A stretch of 64,000 nt of DNA from Microbacterium sp. No. 7 (GTDB lineage: Bacteria > Actinomycetota > Actinomycetes > Actinomycetales > Microbacteriaceae): contig NZ_CP012697.1 of the NCBI RefSeq assembly GCF_001314225.1, positions 4,154,001 through 4,218,000 of the forward strand, read 5' to 3'. Of the stretch, positions 33,340-42,027 are shown one piece after another. Each line of letters opens with the position of its first letter. Within the stretch, counting starts at the first letter, position 1. A program made the position numbers and the translations under genes. The notes beneath the pieces were generated by a model that was not told the origin of the DNA, did no database searches, and saw nothing but the letters and a program-made list of their open reading frames with translations.

Positions 33340-33450
33340 AAGCCAGGTCCTCCGGGCTTTTGTCCTGTCAGATGACGCCCCGCCGATGACGACGGAGGCG
33401 TGGCGCCGCTCGGACCAGTCGAGCCGTGCTCCGGAACCCTAGGCGCTGTC
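33340..33450 (-). promoter_or_regulatory. ykkC-class riboswitch (guanidine-I-like, variant pocket)
   Basis: On the minus strand three conserved blocks of ykkC RNAs occur in order and at normal spacing: CTAGGGTTCCGG (33442-33431), CTGGTCCGAG (33418-33409) and GGACAAAAGCCCGG (33365-33352). Between the first two is a short hairpin GAGC-ACG-GCUC, and between the last two a P3-like stem (ACGCC.CCG with CGG.GGGCGT). The ACGR element that usually precedes the GGGA block in guanidine-I aptamers is not evident; CTGACA is there instead. This leaves room for a subtype-2 ligand (ppGpp, PRPP, NDP or orphan). Downstream, TCGTCGCG/CGCGACGA forms a hairpin next to the ribosome-binding site, a possible expression platform. 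Edges are approximate. Confidence 0.8.
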
Positions 33451-33634
33451 GATCTCGACGCTAGCAGCCGCCCGTCCCGCGCCCCGGGCGGCGTCACCGA
33501 CTGTTCATCGACTCGCCACCGGTGCGCTCCCGGCCCGCCACGGCCCCGTGCACCTTGCCGACGTAGCTTCGCTCGCGTCCCCACCATCCTCACCGGGCGA
33601 GGCAGCCACCCAGGCACGCCCGGAGAAAGGCTGC
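33449..33634. other. Promoter gap before the phosphonate operon
   Basis: Together with the riboswitch leader this forms a 325-nt gap. The right part should contain the phnD promoter. The only distinct signal is the direct repeat at 33492-33513; no gene is seen. Confidence 0.5.
33492..33513 (+). promoter_or_regulatory. PHO-box-like direct repeat upstream of phnD
   Basis: Two abutting 11-nt units, CGTCACCGACT and GTTCATCGACT, 122 nt before the phnD start. Unit length and the GTTCAYC core resemble PhoP boxes of actinobacteria (units of 11 nt, GTTCACC). Only two units with several mismatches are present, so the call is tentative. Confidence 0.35.
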
Positions 33635-34615
33635 ATGAACATGCGTCTGAACACTCGCCGGATCGCCGCCCTCGGCGGCACCATCGCGCTCCTCGCGGCC
33701 CTCGTCGGCTGCTCGTCGAGCGACACCCCCGACTCCACGACCGACGCCGGCTCGGGCAGCACGAGCGACGCGGCCACGAGCGAGGCGGGCGCCGAGGGCA
33801 CCTTCGCCTCGGGCAACGCCGACACCCTCGTCTTCGCGACGCTCCCCGACCACGAGGGCGCGGAGCAGGATGCCGAGCCCATCGCCGACTGGATCGCCGA
33901 GATCACCGGCAAGAACGTGCAGTTCTTCCCCGCCACCGACTACACCGCGGTCGTGCAGGGCCTCGCCGCGGGCCAGATCGACATCGCGCAGATCTCGGCC
34001 TTCACGTACTACCAGTCGCAGGCCGCGGGCGCCGACATCGTGCCGATCGGCGCGCAGATCACCGAGGAGGGCGCGGAGCCCGGCTACTACTCGGTCGCGG
34101 TGAAGAACCCCGCCTCGTCGGCCACGGCGCTCACCGACTTCGCCGACCAGCCCGTGTGCTTCGTGAACGCGACGTCCACCTCGGGCCGCGCGATCCCCGT
34201 GAGCCAGCTGCTGGAGGCGGGCGTCACGGTCTCGACCGAGAACACGGTCTACGGCGAGGCCCACGACCTCAACGCCATCAAGATCTCGGAGGGCACCGAC
34301 TGCCAGGTCGGCTTCGTGCAGGACGTCGACGCCAACCCGCTCATCGCGAGCGGCAAGCTCGTCGAGGTCGACCGCTTCCTGGTGCCCGCGGCGCCCATCG
34401 TGATGCAGGCCGCGCTCCCCCAGGACGTGCAGGACCAGCTCGTCGCCGCGATCGCGGACAGCACGCAGGCTTCGCTGACGGATGCCGGCATCGAGCTCAA
34501 CACGTTCCTCGAGGAGAGCTGGTTCGGCTTCGGCGCCGTCGACGACGCGTACTACGACACGATCCGCACGGTGTGCGAGCAGATCGCCGACCAGGTCGAG
34601 GCCTGCCAGGCCTGA
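33635..34615 (+). CDS. phnD: Phosphonate ABC transporter substrate-binding lipoprotein
   Basis: A 326-residue PhnD-type binding protein. It begins with a signal peptide ending in lipobox LVGC (Cys about 25), then a Ser/Thr/Ala-rich linker. The core contains DTLVFATLPDHEG, TDYTAVVQGLAAGQIDIAQIS and the ATSTSGRAIP loop that binds the phosphonate group in relatives. The ATG at 33635 follows GGAGAAAGG; an ATG two codons later is an alternative. It heads the operon with the ATPase and fused permease. Confidence 0.92.
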   Translation: MNMRLNTRRIAALGGTIALLAALVGCSSSDTPDSTTDAGSGSTSDAATSEAGAEGTFASGNADTLVFATLPDHEGAEQDAEPIADWIAEITGKNVQFFPATDYTAVVQGLAAGQIDIAQISAFTYYQSQAAGADIVPIGAQITEEGAEPGYYSVAVKNPASSATALTDFADQPVCFVNATSTSGRAIPVSQLLEAGVTVSTENTVYGEAHDLNAIKISEGTDCQVGFVQDVDANPLIASGKLVEVDRFLVPAAPIVMQAALPQDVQDQLVAAIADSTQASLTDAGIELNTFLEESWFGFGAVDDAYYDTIRTVCEQIADQVEACQA

Positions 34616-34670
34616 CGCCCGGCATCCCCGGCGTCCCCGACATCCGGCATCCACGGAAAGAATCACGACG

Positions 34671-35564
34671 ATGACCAGCAGCGACACCCCCGCGGTCGAG
34701 ATCACCGGCCTGTCCAAGACCTATCCGGGCGCGGCCGCTCCGGCCCTCTCGGGGGTGTCGCTGTCGGTCGCCCCCGGCGAGATCGTCGTGCTGCTCGGCC
34801 TGTCGGGCTCGGGCAAGTCGACGCTCCTGCGCCACATCAACGGCCTCGAGACGCCCAGCGCGGGCACCGTGGTCTCCCTCGGCCAGAGCGTGGCCGCGCT
34901 CACGGGCCGGCCCCTGCGCACCCTGCGCGGCCGCATCGGCTTCATCTTCCAGCAGTTCGAGCTCGTCGGACCGCTCACGGTGCTCGAGAACGTGCTCACG
35001 GGCTCGCTCTCCACCCTGCGCTCCCCGCGCGTGGGCACGTGGAGCTACCCGAAGGACCTGCGCCGCCGCGCCCTCGGGCACCTCGACCGCGTGGGCCTCC
35101 TCGAGCGCGCCTATCAGCGCGCCGACACCCTCTCGGGCGGTCAGCAGCAGCGCGTGGCGATCGCCCGCGCGCTCATGCAGGAGCCCGACATCCTGCTCGC
35201 CGACGAGCCCGTCGCCTCGCTCGACCCCGAGTCGAGCAGCCAGGTGATGTCGCTCATCCGCGAGATCGCCGCCGAGCGCGACCTCACGGTCGTCTGCAGC
35301 CTGCACCAGGTCGACCTCGCGCTCAGCTGGGGCGACCGCATCGTGGGCCTGCGCGGCGGCCAGGTCGTGCTCGACACGAGCACCGAGAGCCTCTCACGCG
35401 AGCAGGTCATGGAGATCTACGGCCGCGTCGCGACGACGACGGCCGAGATCGCCGCCGTCGAGACCGAGCTCGCCGAGGCGCGCGAGCAGCTGCGGCTGCG
35501 CGGCGTGCCGGTGTCGTCCGGCGACGACCCGCACCACGAGGCGCCGCTCGGGGAGCAGCGATGA
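34671..35564 (+). CDS. phnC: Phosphonate ABC transporter ATPase
   Basis: A 297-residue ATPase of the PhnC group: Walker A GLSGSGKST, signature LSGGQQQRVAIARAL, Walker B ILLADEPVASLD and the H-loop CSLHQVDLAL. The insert SLSTLRSPRVGTWSYPKD after the Q-loop is typical of PhnC. Its stop codon overlaps the permease start (ATGA). Confidence 0.93.
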   Translation: MTSSDTPAVEITGLSKTYPGAAAPALSGVSLSVAPGEIVVLLGLSGSGKSTLLRHINGLETPSAGTVVSLGQSVAALTGRPLRTLRGRIGFIFQQFELVGPLTVLENVLTGSLSTLRSPRVGTWSYPKDLRRRALGHLDRVGLLERAYQRADTLSGGQQQRVAIARALMQEPDILLADEPVASLDPESSSQVMSLIREIAAERDLTVVCSLHQVDLALSWGDRIVGLRGGQVVLDTSTESLSREQVMEIYGRVATTTAEIAAVETELAEAREQLRLRGVPVSSGDDPHHEAPLGEQR

Positions 35565-37393
35565 CCGCGCTCGCCCCCGCGCCCTCGCCCGCCGCCGAGG
35601 AGCGGTACGCGCACATCGCGCGGCCCCGCCCGCGCACCTCGACGATCGTCTCGTACGGCGTCATCATCGCGATCGCCGTGCTCGGCGTGTGGTCGTTCGT
35701 CGCCCTCGACTACAGCTTCAAGAGCATCGAGGCGACGATCGGCAACCTCAACCGGTTCCTCGGCATGGCCACGCCCCTGCAGTGGCCGGGCTGGAACGTC
35801 ATCGGCACGCGCCAGCCCGACGGCACGACGACCTACGTCACCGAATGGGTCGGCATCGAGCCCATCCTCGACACCCTCGGCAGCATCGCCATCACCCTCG
35901 CGCTCGTGATCGCGGGCACGACCCTCGCCGCCGCGCTCTCGGTGCCCGTCGCGTACGGCGCGGCGCGCAACACGACGCCCGGCCGCCTCGTGCTCTCGCT
36001 CTGCCGCGGCATCGGCGTGACGCTGCGCGCGATCCCCGACGTCGTGTTCGTCGTGTTCCTCGCGTTCCTCTGGTTCAACTCGGGCACTCTCCCCGCAATC
36101 GTCGCGATCGGCCTGCACTCGGTGGGCATGATCTCCAAGATGTTCGCCGACGCGATCGAGCAGATCGACGAGGGCCCGCGCCTCGCGATCCGCGCGGCGG
36201 GCGGCTCGAAGGCGCAGGAGTTCTGGTCGGGCGTCGTGCCGCAGGCGCTCCCCGCCTGGATCGCCGTCGCCCTGCACCGCGCCGACATCAACCTGCGCAG
36301 CACGGTGATCCTCGGCGTCGTCGGCGTCGCGGGCCTCGGCTACGACCTCGACGAGGCGCTGCACGCGGGCCCCGCGGGCATGCGCCGCGTCATCCCGATC
36401 GTGCTCATCATCATCGCGCTGTGCATCCTGTTCGAGATCGTCTCGTCGGTCATCCGCGCCCGCCTGCTCGGCGTGCGCCCGACGGGCAAGGGCGCGGGCG
36501 ACTCCATCGTGCGCGCCATCGCGAGCCGGTCGCCGCGCGTCGCGCGCACGATCGAGCGGACGGATGCCACGTCGACGCAGCGCGAACGCGTCGAGGCGTC
36601 GCTGCATCGCCCGTGGGACCGCTCGCGCGTCGTGACGACGCTGTGGCTGTGGGTCGCCGTCGGCGTCATCGCCGCGTCGTTCGTGTACGCCGACCCCGAC
36701 CTGTCGCGCCTGTTCGCCGAGTGGCGCATCGACCAGGTGTCGAACCCCGACCTCGACCGCGCCGTGTGGCCGCCCACGTTCGGCGGCCGCGAGCTCGCGA
36801 CGGTGCTGGCCGCGGTCATGACGACGCTGCAGGTGGCGTTCGCCGCGACGCTCATGGGCGCCGTGATCTCGGCGGTCGTCGGACCCCTGTCGGCGCGCAA
36901 CGTCGCCCCGAACGGCGCGGTGCGCAACTTCTTCCGCGGCATCACGCTCGTGCTGCGCGCGATCCCCGACCTCGTCGTCGCGATCCTCTTCATCATCGCG
37001 ACCGGCTTCGGCCCTCAGGCCGGTGCGCTCGCCCTCGGCATCGGCGGCGTGGGCCTGCTCGCCAAGCTCATCGGCGACTCGATGGAGGAGGTGCCGAACG
37101 GTCCCGAGCGCGCCCTGTCGGCCGCCGGCGCGACGCGCCCGCAGGTGTTCTTCTCGTCGACGCTGCCGATGTCGGTGCCGGCGCTCGTGAGCCACCTCAT
37201 GTACCTGCTCGAGCAGAACGTGCGTGCGGCGACGCTGCTCGGCATCGTCGGCGCGGGCGGCATCGGCTTCCTGCTGCTCAACGCCCTGCAGGGCCGGCAC
37301 TTCGACCAGGTGTTCGCCTACGTGCTCGTCATCATCGCCATGGTGGTCGTCGTCGAGACCGCATCCATCCTCATCCGACGAGCGCTCAAATGA
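35561..37393 (+). CDS. phnE: Phosphonate ABC transporter permease, PhnE-PhnE fusion
   Basis: A 610-residue permease made of two complete PhnE-like domains joined head to tail. The first has its EAA-type loop at IEQIDEGPRLAIRAAGGSKAQEF and the second at MEEVPNGPERALSAAGATRPQVFF. Each half has about six helices and a conserved RAIPDVVFVVF or RAIPDLVVAILF stretch. In most bacteria these are one homodimerising PhnE or two separate genes. Here the fusion would supply the whole membrane channel as one chain. Confidence 0.92.
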   Translation: MTALAPAPSPAAEERYAHIARPRPRTSTIVSYGVIIAIAVLGVWSFVALDYSFKSIEATIGNLNRFLGMATPLQWPGWNVIGTRQPDGTTTYVTEWVGIEPILDTLGSIAITLALVIAGTTLAAALSVPVAYGAARNTTPGRLVLSLCRGIGVTLRAIPDVVFVVFLAFLWFNSGTLPAIVAIGLHSVGMISKMFADAIEQIDEGPRLAIRAAGGSKAQEFWSGVVPQALPAWIAVALHRADINLRSTVILGVVGVAGLGYDLDEALHAGPAGMRRVIPIVLIIIALCILFEIVSSVIRARLLGVRPTGKGAGDSIVRAIASRSPRVARTIERTDATSTQRERVEASLHRPWDRSRVVTTLWLWVAVGVIAASFVYADPDLSRLFAEWRIDQVSNPDLDRAVWPPTFGGRELATVLAAVMTTLQVAFAATLMGAVISAVVGPLSARNVAPNGAVRNFFRGITLVLRAIPDLVVAILFIIATGFGPQAGALALGIGGVGLLAKLIGDSMEEVPNGPERALSAAGATRPQVFFSSTLPMSVPALVSHLMYLLEQNVRAATLLGIVGAGGIGFLLLNALQGRHFDQVFAYVLVIIAMVVVVETASILIRRALK

Positions 37394-37424
37394 CCTCCCC
37401 CGCCCCTCTGGCCGCCCCGTCACC

Positions 37425-37487
37425 GCTTCGACCGCGGCAGAGTGCGGGTGTCGGCGTCGCCGACCCGCATTCTGCCGCGGTCGAAGC
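37425..37487. repeat. Dispersed palindrome family, copy 3
   Basis: Arms beginning GCTTCGACCGCGGCAGAGTG and mirrored on the right with one mismatch (ACCCGCATTCTGCCGCGGT), with a 12-13-nt loop. It sits between phnE and the FAD oxidoreductase gene, inside the operon, and could act as a partial terminator. Confidence 0.85.
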
Positions 37488-37550
37488 CCAGTGCGGGGGA
37501 GACCGGTGCGGGGCAGAAGCCCGGCGCGGCGCAGAAGGGGGCAAGCGAGG

Positions 37551-38633
37551 GTGAGCTTCGATCTGGCGGTGGTGGGGGCGGGCATCGTGGGGCTCGGGCA
37601 CGCGGCGGCGGCGGTCGAGCGCGGGCTGCGGGTCGTCGTGGTCGAGCGGGCGACGGCGATCACGGGCGCGACGGTGCGCAACTTCGGGCACGTGGGCGTC
37701 GGCGCGCACGGCGGCGAGGCCGGCGAGCACGCGCAGCGCAGCCGCGAGCTGTGGCTGCGGCTCGCCGAACGCGCCGGGTTCTGGGTGCGCGAGGCGGGGG
37801 CGCTCATCGTCGCGCGGCACGAGGACGAGCTCGCCGTGCTGCACGAGTCGGGCGTCGAACCGCTGCTCGGCGCCGACGAGGTCGCCGCGCTCGCGCCCGT
37901 CGCGGGCGCCGTCGGCGGCGCCCTGCTCCCCCGCGACCTGCAGGTCGACCCGCGCGAGGCCGCGTCCGCGATCGCGGCGCACCTCGCCGAGCGGGGCGTG
38001 ACGTTCCGCTGGCGCACGTCGGCGCTCGGCGCGGAGCCCGGCATCCTGCACACGTCGCGCGGCGAGATCCGGGCGGATGCCGTCGTCTTCGCCCTCGGCC
38101 ACGACGTCGACCAGGTCTTCCCCGCGCTCGCGGAGGAGCACGGGGTGGAGCGCTGCGGCCTCGACATGATGCTGGCCGACGGCGTCGGGCTCGACCTGCC
38201 GCTGCTCACGGGCACGTCGATGCTGCGCTACTCCGCGTTCGCGTCGGCGCCGTCGACCGCGGCCGTGCGCGAGCGCTACGCGCGCGACGAGCCGGGGCTG
38301 TTCGCGCACGACGTGAACCAGATGTACACCGAGCGACCCGACGGCACGCTGCTCATCGGCGACACGCACACGCTCGGCACGACGATCGCGCCGTTCCAGA
38401 GCGAGGCGGCGTTCGAGCTGCTCGACCGCCTCGGCGCCGGCCTGTTCGGCGTGCCGCTGCGGATGCGCCAGCGCTGGCAGGGCGTGTACGCGAAGGCGCC
38501 GCACGAGTTCCTGCGCGCCGCGCCGGCCGACGGCGTGCGCGTGGTGTCGGTCGCGACCGGCAGCGGCATGACCTGCGGCCTCGGCCTGGCCGAGTCGGTC
38601 GTCGCCGAGCTCTGGGACGCGAAGACCACCTGA
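37551..38633 (+). CDS. Phosphonate-associated FAD-dependent oxidoreductase (TIGR03364-like)
   Basis: A 360-residue DAO-family flavoenzyme. The N-terminal fold FDLAVVGAGIVGLGHAAAAVERG is followed by the ATGATVRNFGH-type motif (ITGATVRNFGHVGVG), which is characteristic of the oxidoreductase family found in aminoethylphosphonate clusters (named HpnW in TIGRFAM, from memory). The C-terminal GSGMTCGLGLAE binds FAD. It probably oxidises 2-aminoethylphosphonate or an N-alkyl derivative to phosphonoacetaldehyde. GTG 37551 is preceded closely by GCGAGG. Confidence 0.85.
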   Translation: MSFDLAVVGAGIVGLGHAAAAVERGLRVVVVERATAITGATVRNFGHVGVGAHGGEAGEHAQRSRELWLRLAERAGFWVREAGALIVARHEDELAVLHESGVEPLLGADEVAALAPVAGAVGGALLPRDLQVDPREAASAIAAHLAERGVTFRWRTSALGAEPGILHTSRGEIRADAVVFALGHDVDQVFPALAEEHGVERCGLDMMLADGVGLDLPLLTGTSMLRYSAFASAPSTAAVRERYARDEPGLFAHDVNQMYTERPDGTLLIGDTHTLGTTIAPFQSEAAFELLDRLGAGLFGVPLRMRQRWQGVYAKAPHEFLRAAPADGVRVVSVATGSGMTCGLGLAESVVAELWDAKTT

Positions 38634-38676
38634 ACGAGACCCCGATCGTCCCCGATCGACACACCGAGGAGTGAGA

Positions 38677-39360
38677 ATGACCCGCATCGAGACCGTCGTG
38701 CTCGACATGGCCGGCACCACCGTCACCGACGACGGCGTCGTGCTGAACGCCTTCGAACGGGCGTGGGACCGGCTGCGCGCCGACGAGGGGGCGCAGCGGC
38801 GCGAGGAGGCGATCGAGCACGTGATCGCGACGATGGGCCAGTCGAAGATCGAGGTGTTCCGCGGGCTCGGCGACGAGGACTCGGCGCAGGCGCTCAACAC
38901 GGCGTTCGAGGAGGCCGCCGCGGCGCTCGTCGGCGACGGCGCCGTCGCCGCGATCCCGGGCGCCGAGGACGCCGTCCGCGCCCTGCGGGCGGAGGGCCGC
39001 GCCGTCGTGCTCACCACGGGCTTCGCGCGCCCCACCGCCGACGCCGTGCTGCGCGTGCTCGGCTGGGAGGACCTGGCCGACGCCGTGCTCACCCCCGCCG
39101 ACGCGGGACGCGGCCGGCCCGCGCCCGATCTCAACCTCGTCGCCGTGCTGCGCACGGGCGCCTCGTCGGTGTCGGCCCTCGCGGTCGTCGGCGACACGGA
39201 GTCCGACGCGCGGGGCGGCGTCAACGCGGGCGCGGGTCTCGTCGCCGCCGTGCTCACGGGACAGCACGCGAGCGAGCAGGCGCTGCGCGCCGCGGGGGCG
39301 CAGCACGTGCTCAGCTCGGTCGCCGAGCTGCCGGGGCTGCTCGCCCAGCTGGGCCGATGA
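38677..39360 (+). CDS. Phosphonatase-like HAD hydrolase (PhnX-like)
   Basis: A 227-residue HAD hydrolase of the phosphonoacetaldehyde-hydrolase group. The nucleophile is Asp10 in LDMAGTTV, motif II is LTTGFARPTA and the metal loop GDTESDARGG. In the cap, MGQSKIEVFR aligns with the MGLLKIDHVR segment of true phosphonatase, so Lys57 sits where the Schiff-base Lys is expected. It may therefore cleave phosphonoacetaldehyde to acetaldehyde and phosphate. ATG 38677 follows GAGGAG. Confidence 0.85.
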   Translation: MTRIETVVLDMAGTTVTDDGVVLNAFERAWDRLRADEGAQRREEAIEHVIATMGQSKIEVFRGLGDEDSAQALNTAFEEAAAALVGDGAVAAIPGAEDAVRALRAEGRAVVLTTGFARPTADAVLRVLGWEDLADAVLTPADAGRGRPAPDLNLVAVLRTGASSVSALAVVGDTESDARGGVNAGAGLVAAVLTGQHASEQALRAAGAQHVLSSVAELPGLLAQLGR

Positions 39361-40571
39361 CGCCCTGGCGGGCCCGGGCCGAGAGCGACGCGCACGGCGA
39401 CGGCGGCACGGGCACCGGCATCCGTCCGTCGCCGCGCGCCGAGTACGCGCGGCCGCCCGTGCTGCCGCGCCGCGAGCACACCCCCGAGGCCCTCGTCTTC
39501 CGCGGGAAGGCCGAGGGCTTCGACCGCATCGCCGTGCCCGTCGTGCGGCTGGGCCCCGGCGACCTGCTGGTGCGGGTCGAGCTCGCGACCGTGTGCGGCT
39601 CCGACCGGCACACCGCCGCGGGGCATCGCGACGAGCCGACCCCGCTCGTGCTCGGCCACGAGCAGGTGGGGCGCATCGTCGAGATCGGCGCGGGAACGGT
39701 CCCGCACAGCGTCGACGGCCGGCCGCTGCACGTGGGCGACCGCGTCGTCTGGGGCGTCGTCGTCTCGTGCAAGGCGTGCCGGCGGTGCCTCGGCGGCATG
39801 CCCGACAAGTGCCTGCACCTGCGCAAGTACGGGCACACGCGCGTCGACCGCGGCTGGGAGCTGAGCGGGGGCTTCGCGACGCACGTGCACGTCATCGCGG
39901 GCTCCGACGTCGTGCACGTTCCCGACGACGTGCCGGCCGAGGTGCTCGCGCCCGCGTCGTGCGCGACCGCGACCGTCGTCGCCGCGGTGGAGGCGGCCGC
40001 GCGGCCCCTCGACGGCGAGATCGTGGTCGTCTCGGGATGCGGGATGCTGGGTCTCACCGCGGTCGCGATGGCGCACGCGGCGGGCGCGACGGTCATCGCG
40101 GTCGACCCCGACCCGCAACGGCGCCGCCAGGCGCGCGCGTTCGGCGCCGCCGTGGCCTGCGGGACGGGCGCCGCCGCGCTGCGCGGCGAGATCGCGCACC
40201 TCGCGGGACCGCAGCGGCGCCTCACGGCCCTGTCGGGATTCGCGGTCGCGTTCGAGATGTCGGGCTCCAACGACGCCGTCGGCGCCCTGCTCGCGACGGC
40301 CGACGTCGGCGCGACGATCGTGCTCGTCGGGCACGTCTTCCCCGCGCCGCCCGTCGGCATCGACGCGGAGCGGATCGTGCGGCGCATGCTCACGATCCGC
40401 GGCGTCTACAACTACCGCGGTGAGCACCTGCTGCGCGCCGTCGCGTTCCTCCGGGACGCCGACCACCGCACGTTCGCGTCGCTCGTGGGCGACGTCGTGC
40501 CGCTCGCCGAGGCCGCCGTCGCGCTGGCCCAGCCGCCCGCGCGCGGGGCGCGCACCGGCATCCGCCCCTGA
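39357..40571 (+). CDS. Phosphonate-catabolism-associated zinc alcohol dehydrogenase
   Basis: A 404-residue medium-chain dehydrogenase. The catalytic Zn ligand lies in TVCGSDRH, GHEQVGRIVEIG follows, and four Cys of the structural Zn site occur in SCKACRRCLGGMPDKC. The cofactor fold is VVSGCGMLGLTAVAMAHAAGATVIA. An N-terminal extension of about 35 residues is low-complexity. The gene overlaps the HAD gene by ATGA and resembles the dehydrogenase family that accompanies HpnW/PhnX-like genes (TIGR03366, from memory). It could reduce or oxidise the aldehyde product. Confidence 0.85.
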   Translation: MTPWRARAESDAHGDGGTGTGIRPSPRAEYARPPVLPRREHTPEALVFRGKAEGFDRIAVPVVRLGPGDLLVRVELATVCGSDRHTAAGHRDEPTPLVLGHEQVGRIVEIGAGTVPHSVDGRPLHVGDRVVWGVVVSCKACRRCLGGMPDKCLHLRKYGHTRVDRGWELSGGFATHVHVIAGSDVVHVPDDVPAEVLAPASCATATVVAAVEAAARPLDGEIVVVSGCGMLGLTAVAMAHAAGATVIAVDPDPQRRRQARAFGAAVACGTGAAALRGEIAHLAGPQRRLTALSGFAVAFEMSGSNDAVGALLATADVGATIVLVGHVFPAPPVGIDAERIVRRMLTIRGVYNYRGEHLLRAVAFLRDADHRTFASLVGDVVPLAEAAVALAQPPARGARTGIRP

Positions 40572-40586
40572 CCGGGCGCCGGGGTG

Positions 40587-40655
40587 CCCTGCGGGAGCGC
40601 CCCTGATATCCCTGCGGGAGCGTCCCTGGCATCCCTGCGGGAGCGTCCCTGGTGC
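40587..40655. repeat. 23-bp tandem repeat, three units
   Basis: Units start at 40587, 40610 and 40633, each CCCTGCGGGAGCG(C/T)CCCTG plus four to five variable bases. Further degenerate units follow. Confidence 0.75.
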
Positions 40656-40770
40656 CCCGTTGGGACGCCCCTGGCGCACTCGCGCCCGCCCCTGGTACCC
40701 CTCGCGGGGCCCGCTCCGGGCGTGTACCCGCGTGCCCGCCCCTGGCGCCCCTGCGGGTCCGCCCCCTGGG

Positions 40771-40829
40771 TTCGACCGCGGCGAAGTGCGGGTCGCGGCG
40801 TCGCAGACCCACACTTCGCCGCGGTCCAA
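40771..40829. repeat. Dispersed palindrome family, copy 4 (covariant)
   Basis: The arms read ACCGCGGCGAAGTGCGGGT and ACCCACACTTCGCCGCGGT. The GA in place of AG on the left is matched by a change on the right, so pairing is kept although the sequence differs from copies 1-3. Confidence 0.82.
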
Positions 40830-40965
40830 CGGCGGAAGGAAGCGAGGCCGAACGACGGGAGAAACCCGGGGCCGAACGGAGGGGGCGGGCGGCAGGAGAA
40901 ACCGGGGTCGAGAAGCGGGGGGAGAAGCGCTGGCCCTGGCATCCGCGCGCTGTCAGACTGGCAGC

Positions 40966-41919
40966 ATGAGCCTCATCGAGAACTCGAAACTGACCGTCGT
41001 GGGTGCCGGAGCCGTGGGGTCGAGCGTCGCGTACGCGGCCCTCATCCGCGGCTCGGCCCGCCACGTGGCCCTCTACGACATCGCCCCCGAGAAGACCGAG
41101 GCCGAGGTGCTCGACCTCGCGCACGGCGCGCAGTTCACCGGATCGAGCGACATCATCGGCGGCAGCGACATCTCGGTCGCCGCCGGATCGCACGTGGTCG
41201 TCATCACCGCGGGCGCGAAGCAGAAGCCCGGGCAGACCCGCATCGAGCTGGCGGCGACGAACGCCGGCATCCTCAAGACGCTCATGCCGCAGCTCCTCGA
41301 CGTCGCCCCGGAGGCCGTGTACGTCATCGTCACCAACCCGTGCGACGTGCTCACGGTGCTCGCGCACGAGGCCACCGACCTGCCCACGGAGCGCGTGTTC
41401 TCGTCGGGCACCGTGCTCGACACCTCGCGGCTGCGGTGGCTGCTGGCCCGGCGCGCGGGCGTGTCGATCTCGAGCGTGCACGCCTACATCGTGGGCGAGC
41501 ACGGCGACACCGAGTTCCCGCTGTGGTCGCAGGCGCGCATCGGCGCCGTGCCGATCCTCGACTGGGTGCCGAAGGACGGGCAGCCGCCGTTCACGGTCGA
41601 CGAGCTCGACCGCATCGCCGTCGACGTGCGCGACGCCGCCTACAAGGTGATCCAGGGCAAGGGCGCGACCAACTACGCGATCGGCCTGTCGAGCGCGCGA
41701 ATCGTCGAGGCGATCCTCGGCGACCAGCACGCGGTCATGCCCGTCTCCACGGTGCTGTCGGACTACCGCGGCGTCGACGGCGTCGCGCTCTCGGTGCCGT
41801 CGGTCGTGAGCGCGTCGGGCGCCCAGCCCATCCACGAGACCGCCTTCTCGCCGAGCGAGCTCGGCCTCTTCCGCCGCTCCGCCGACGCCCTCCGCGACGT
41901 CGCCGCCTCCCTCCGCTGA
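40966..41919 (+). CDS. ldh: L-lactate dehydrogenase
   Basis: A 317-residue NAD-dependent L-lactate dehydrogenase that interconverts pyruvate and lactate. It has the N-terminal VVGAGAVGSSVAYA fold, the substrate-loop AGAKQKPGQTR with the Gln that favours pyruvate over oxaloacetate, TNPCDVLT, and the active-site IVGEHGDTEFPLWS with the catalytic His. Length and motifs are normal. The gene stands alone. Confidence 0.95.
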   Translation: MSLIENSKLTVVGAGAVGSSVAYAALIRGSARHVALYDIAPEKTEAEVLDLAHGAQFTGSSDIIGGSDISVAAGSHVVVITAGAKQKPGQTRIELAATNAGILKTLMPQLLDVAPEAVYVIVTNPCDVLTVLAHEATDLPTERVFSSGTVLDTSRLRWLLARRAGVSISSVHAYIVGEHGDTEFPLWSQARIGAVPILDWVPKDGQPPFTVDELDRIAVDVRDAAYKVIQGKGATNYAIGLSSARIVEAILGDQHAVMPVSTVLSDYRGVDGVALSVPSVVSASGAQPIHETAFSPSELGLFRRSADALRDVAASLR

Positions 41920-42027
41920 CCGCGGCTCCGGGGTTCACGGCCCCAGGGGTTCACCGCCCGCTGGGGCTCACCGCCCCGGGTTCTGCACCCCGGACATCCA
42001 CCATCCGGCATCCCTCTTCCTTCCCGC

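Larger units (their letters stand above)
40572..40965. other. Repeat-rich gap between the phosphonate and ldh genes
   Basis: A 394-nt gap. It contains three near-identical 23-bp tandem units (CCCTGCGGGAGCGTCCCTGG core, 40587-40655) that decay rightwards to about 40760, then copy 4 of the dispersed palindrome (40771-40829). The ldh promoter must lie in 40830-40960, but no clear -35/-10 pair is seen. Confidence 0.6.
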
